In this document: one piece after another, positions 5,822 to 6,093 of the stretch
Numbering within the stretch: the first letter of the stretch is position 1
Layout: every line of letters starts with the position of its first letter
DNA from: an uncultured Collinsella sp.
GTDB taxonomy: Bacteria > Actinomycetota > Coriobacteriia > Coriobacteriales > Coriobacteriaceae
NCBI GenBank assembly: GCA_900543845.1
Contig: UQTD01000088.1
Coordinates: 1-6,093 of the forward strand
Direction: 5' to 3'
Length of the DNA stretch: 6,093 nucleotides
Notes under the pieces: generated by a model
Seen by the model: the letters and a program-made list of their open reading frames with translations, nothing else
Told to the model about the DNA's origin: nothing
Databases searched by the model: none
Made by a program: the position numbers and the translations under genes

Positions 5822-6093
5822 ATGCTTACCAAACGCGTGATTCCCTGCTTGGACGTCAAGGACGGCCGTGTGGTCAAGGGCGTCAACTTTGTGAGCCTGC
5901 GCGATGCGGGCGATCCGGTGGAGCTGGCGCGCGCCTACGACCGCGAGGGCGCGGACGAGGTCGTCTTCCTGGACATTACCGCCACGAGCGACAACCGCGC
6001 GACGACCATCGAGATGGCGGCGCACGCGGCCGAGGAGCTGGCCATTCCCTACACCGTGGGCGGCGGCTTTCGCGACCTGGCGGGCATGCGGAC
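5822..6093 (+). CDS. hisF: Imidazole glycerol phosphate synthase, cyclase subunit (3' partial)
   Basis: Synthase half of IGP synthase. It takes ammonia from HisH and turns PRFAR into imidazoleglycerol phosphate and AICAR. Only the first 90 residues are in the window; normal length is about 250. The start is typical: RVIPCLDVKDGRVVKGVNF near 5-23, with catalytic Asp11 and the conserved Lys19. GDPVELARAYDREGADEVVF and LDITAT at 50-55 follow, and TVGGGFRD at 78-85 is the first phosphate-binding loop (most homologues read GGGIR). The ATG is 3 bases after the hisA stop. AGGGGAGGAG at 5806-5815, overlapping the hisA end, is the ribosome binding site. No stop or frameshift is seen before the right edge. 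Confidence 0.96.
   Translation, partial: MLTKRVIPCLDVKDGRVVKGVNFVSLRDAGDPVELARAYDREGADEVVFLDITATSDNRATTIEMAAHAAEELAIPYTVGGGFRDLAGMR

Noticed and set aside
5027..6025. A minus-strand open frame of 332 codons opposite hisA and the start of hisF
   Set aside because: It is the same kind of shadow, with low-complexity composition and no recognisable motif, opposite well-supported genes.

Overview
The window is a stretch of a compact, high-GC histidine biosynthesis operon, all on the plus strand. In order it carries: the 3' part of a fused hisZ-hisG gene (cut by the left edge), hisD, hisC, hisB, a non-coding gap of 81 bases holding a strong hairpin, then hisH, hisA and the first 90 codons of hisF (cut by the right edge). 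The codon choice is strongly biased to G/C at third positions, GGAGG-type ribosome binding sites precede every complete gene, and base composition is even throughout apart from the AT-richer hisB-hisH gap. This fits a high-GC Actinomycetota. My best guess is a gut Coriobacteriia such as Collinsella or a relative. That guess rests on overall protein character and the gap sequence, not on a search.

Region by region: 2-1048 encodes the end of a class II tRNA-synthetase-like HisZ domain, joined in frame through an Ala/Asp/Gly-rich linker to a complete short-form HisG. Bases 1049-1153 are a GC-rich spacer with potential hairpins and a T-rich run. Bases 1154-4295 hold hisD, hisC and hisB packed with 1-base and 0-base gaps. 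Bases 4296-4376 hold a 16-bp hairpin ending in T4 that looks like an intrinsic terminator. Bases 4377-6093 hold hisH, hisA and hisF, with a 4-base overlap and a 3-base gap.

Together the genes cover most of the path from PRPP and ATP to histidine. HisZG makes phosphoribosyl-ATP. HisA isomerises ProFAR to PRFAR. HisH and HisF form the glutamine-dependent IGP synthase. HisB dehydrates IGP, HisC transaminates imidazole-acetol phosphate, and HisD oxidises histidinol to histidine. Not seen here are the phosphoribosyl-ATP pyrophosphatase and phosphoribosyl-AMP cyclohydrolase (HisE/HisI), which may lie downstream of hisF, and histidinol-phosphate phosphatase, which is needed because this HisB is monofunctional.

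I found no mobile element, CRISPR array, tRNA or unknown gene. The points of real interest are the HisZ-HisG fusion, the terminator-like hairpin inside the operon, and the repeat-like core in its loop. I see no sign of a wholly new system.
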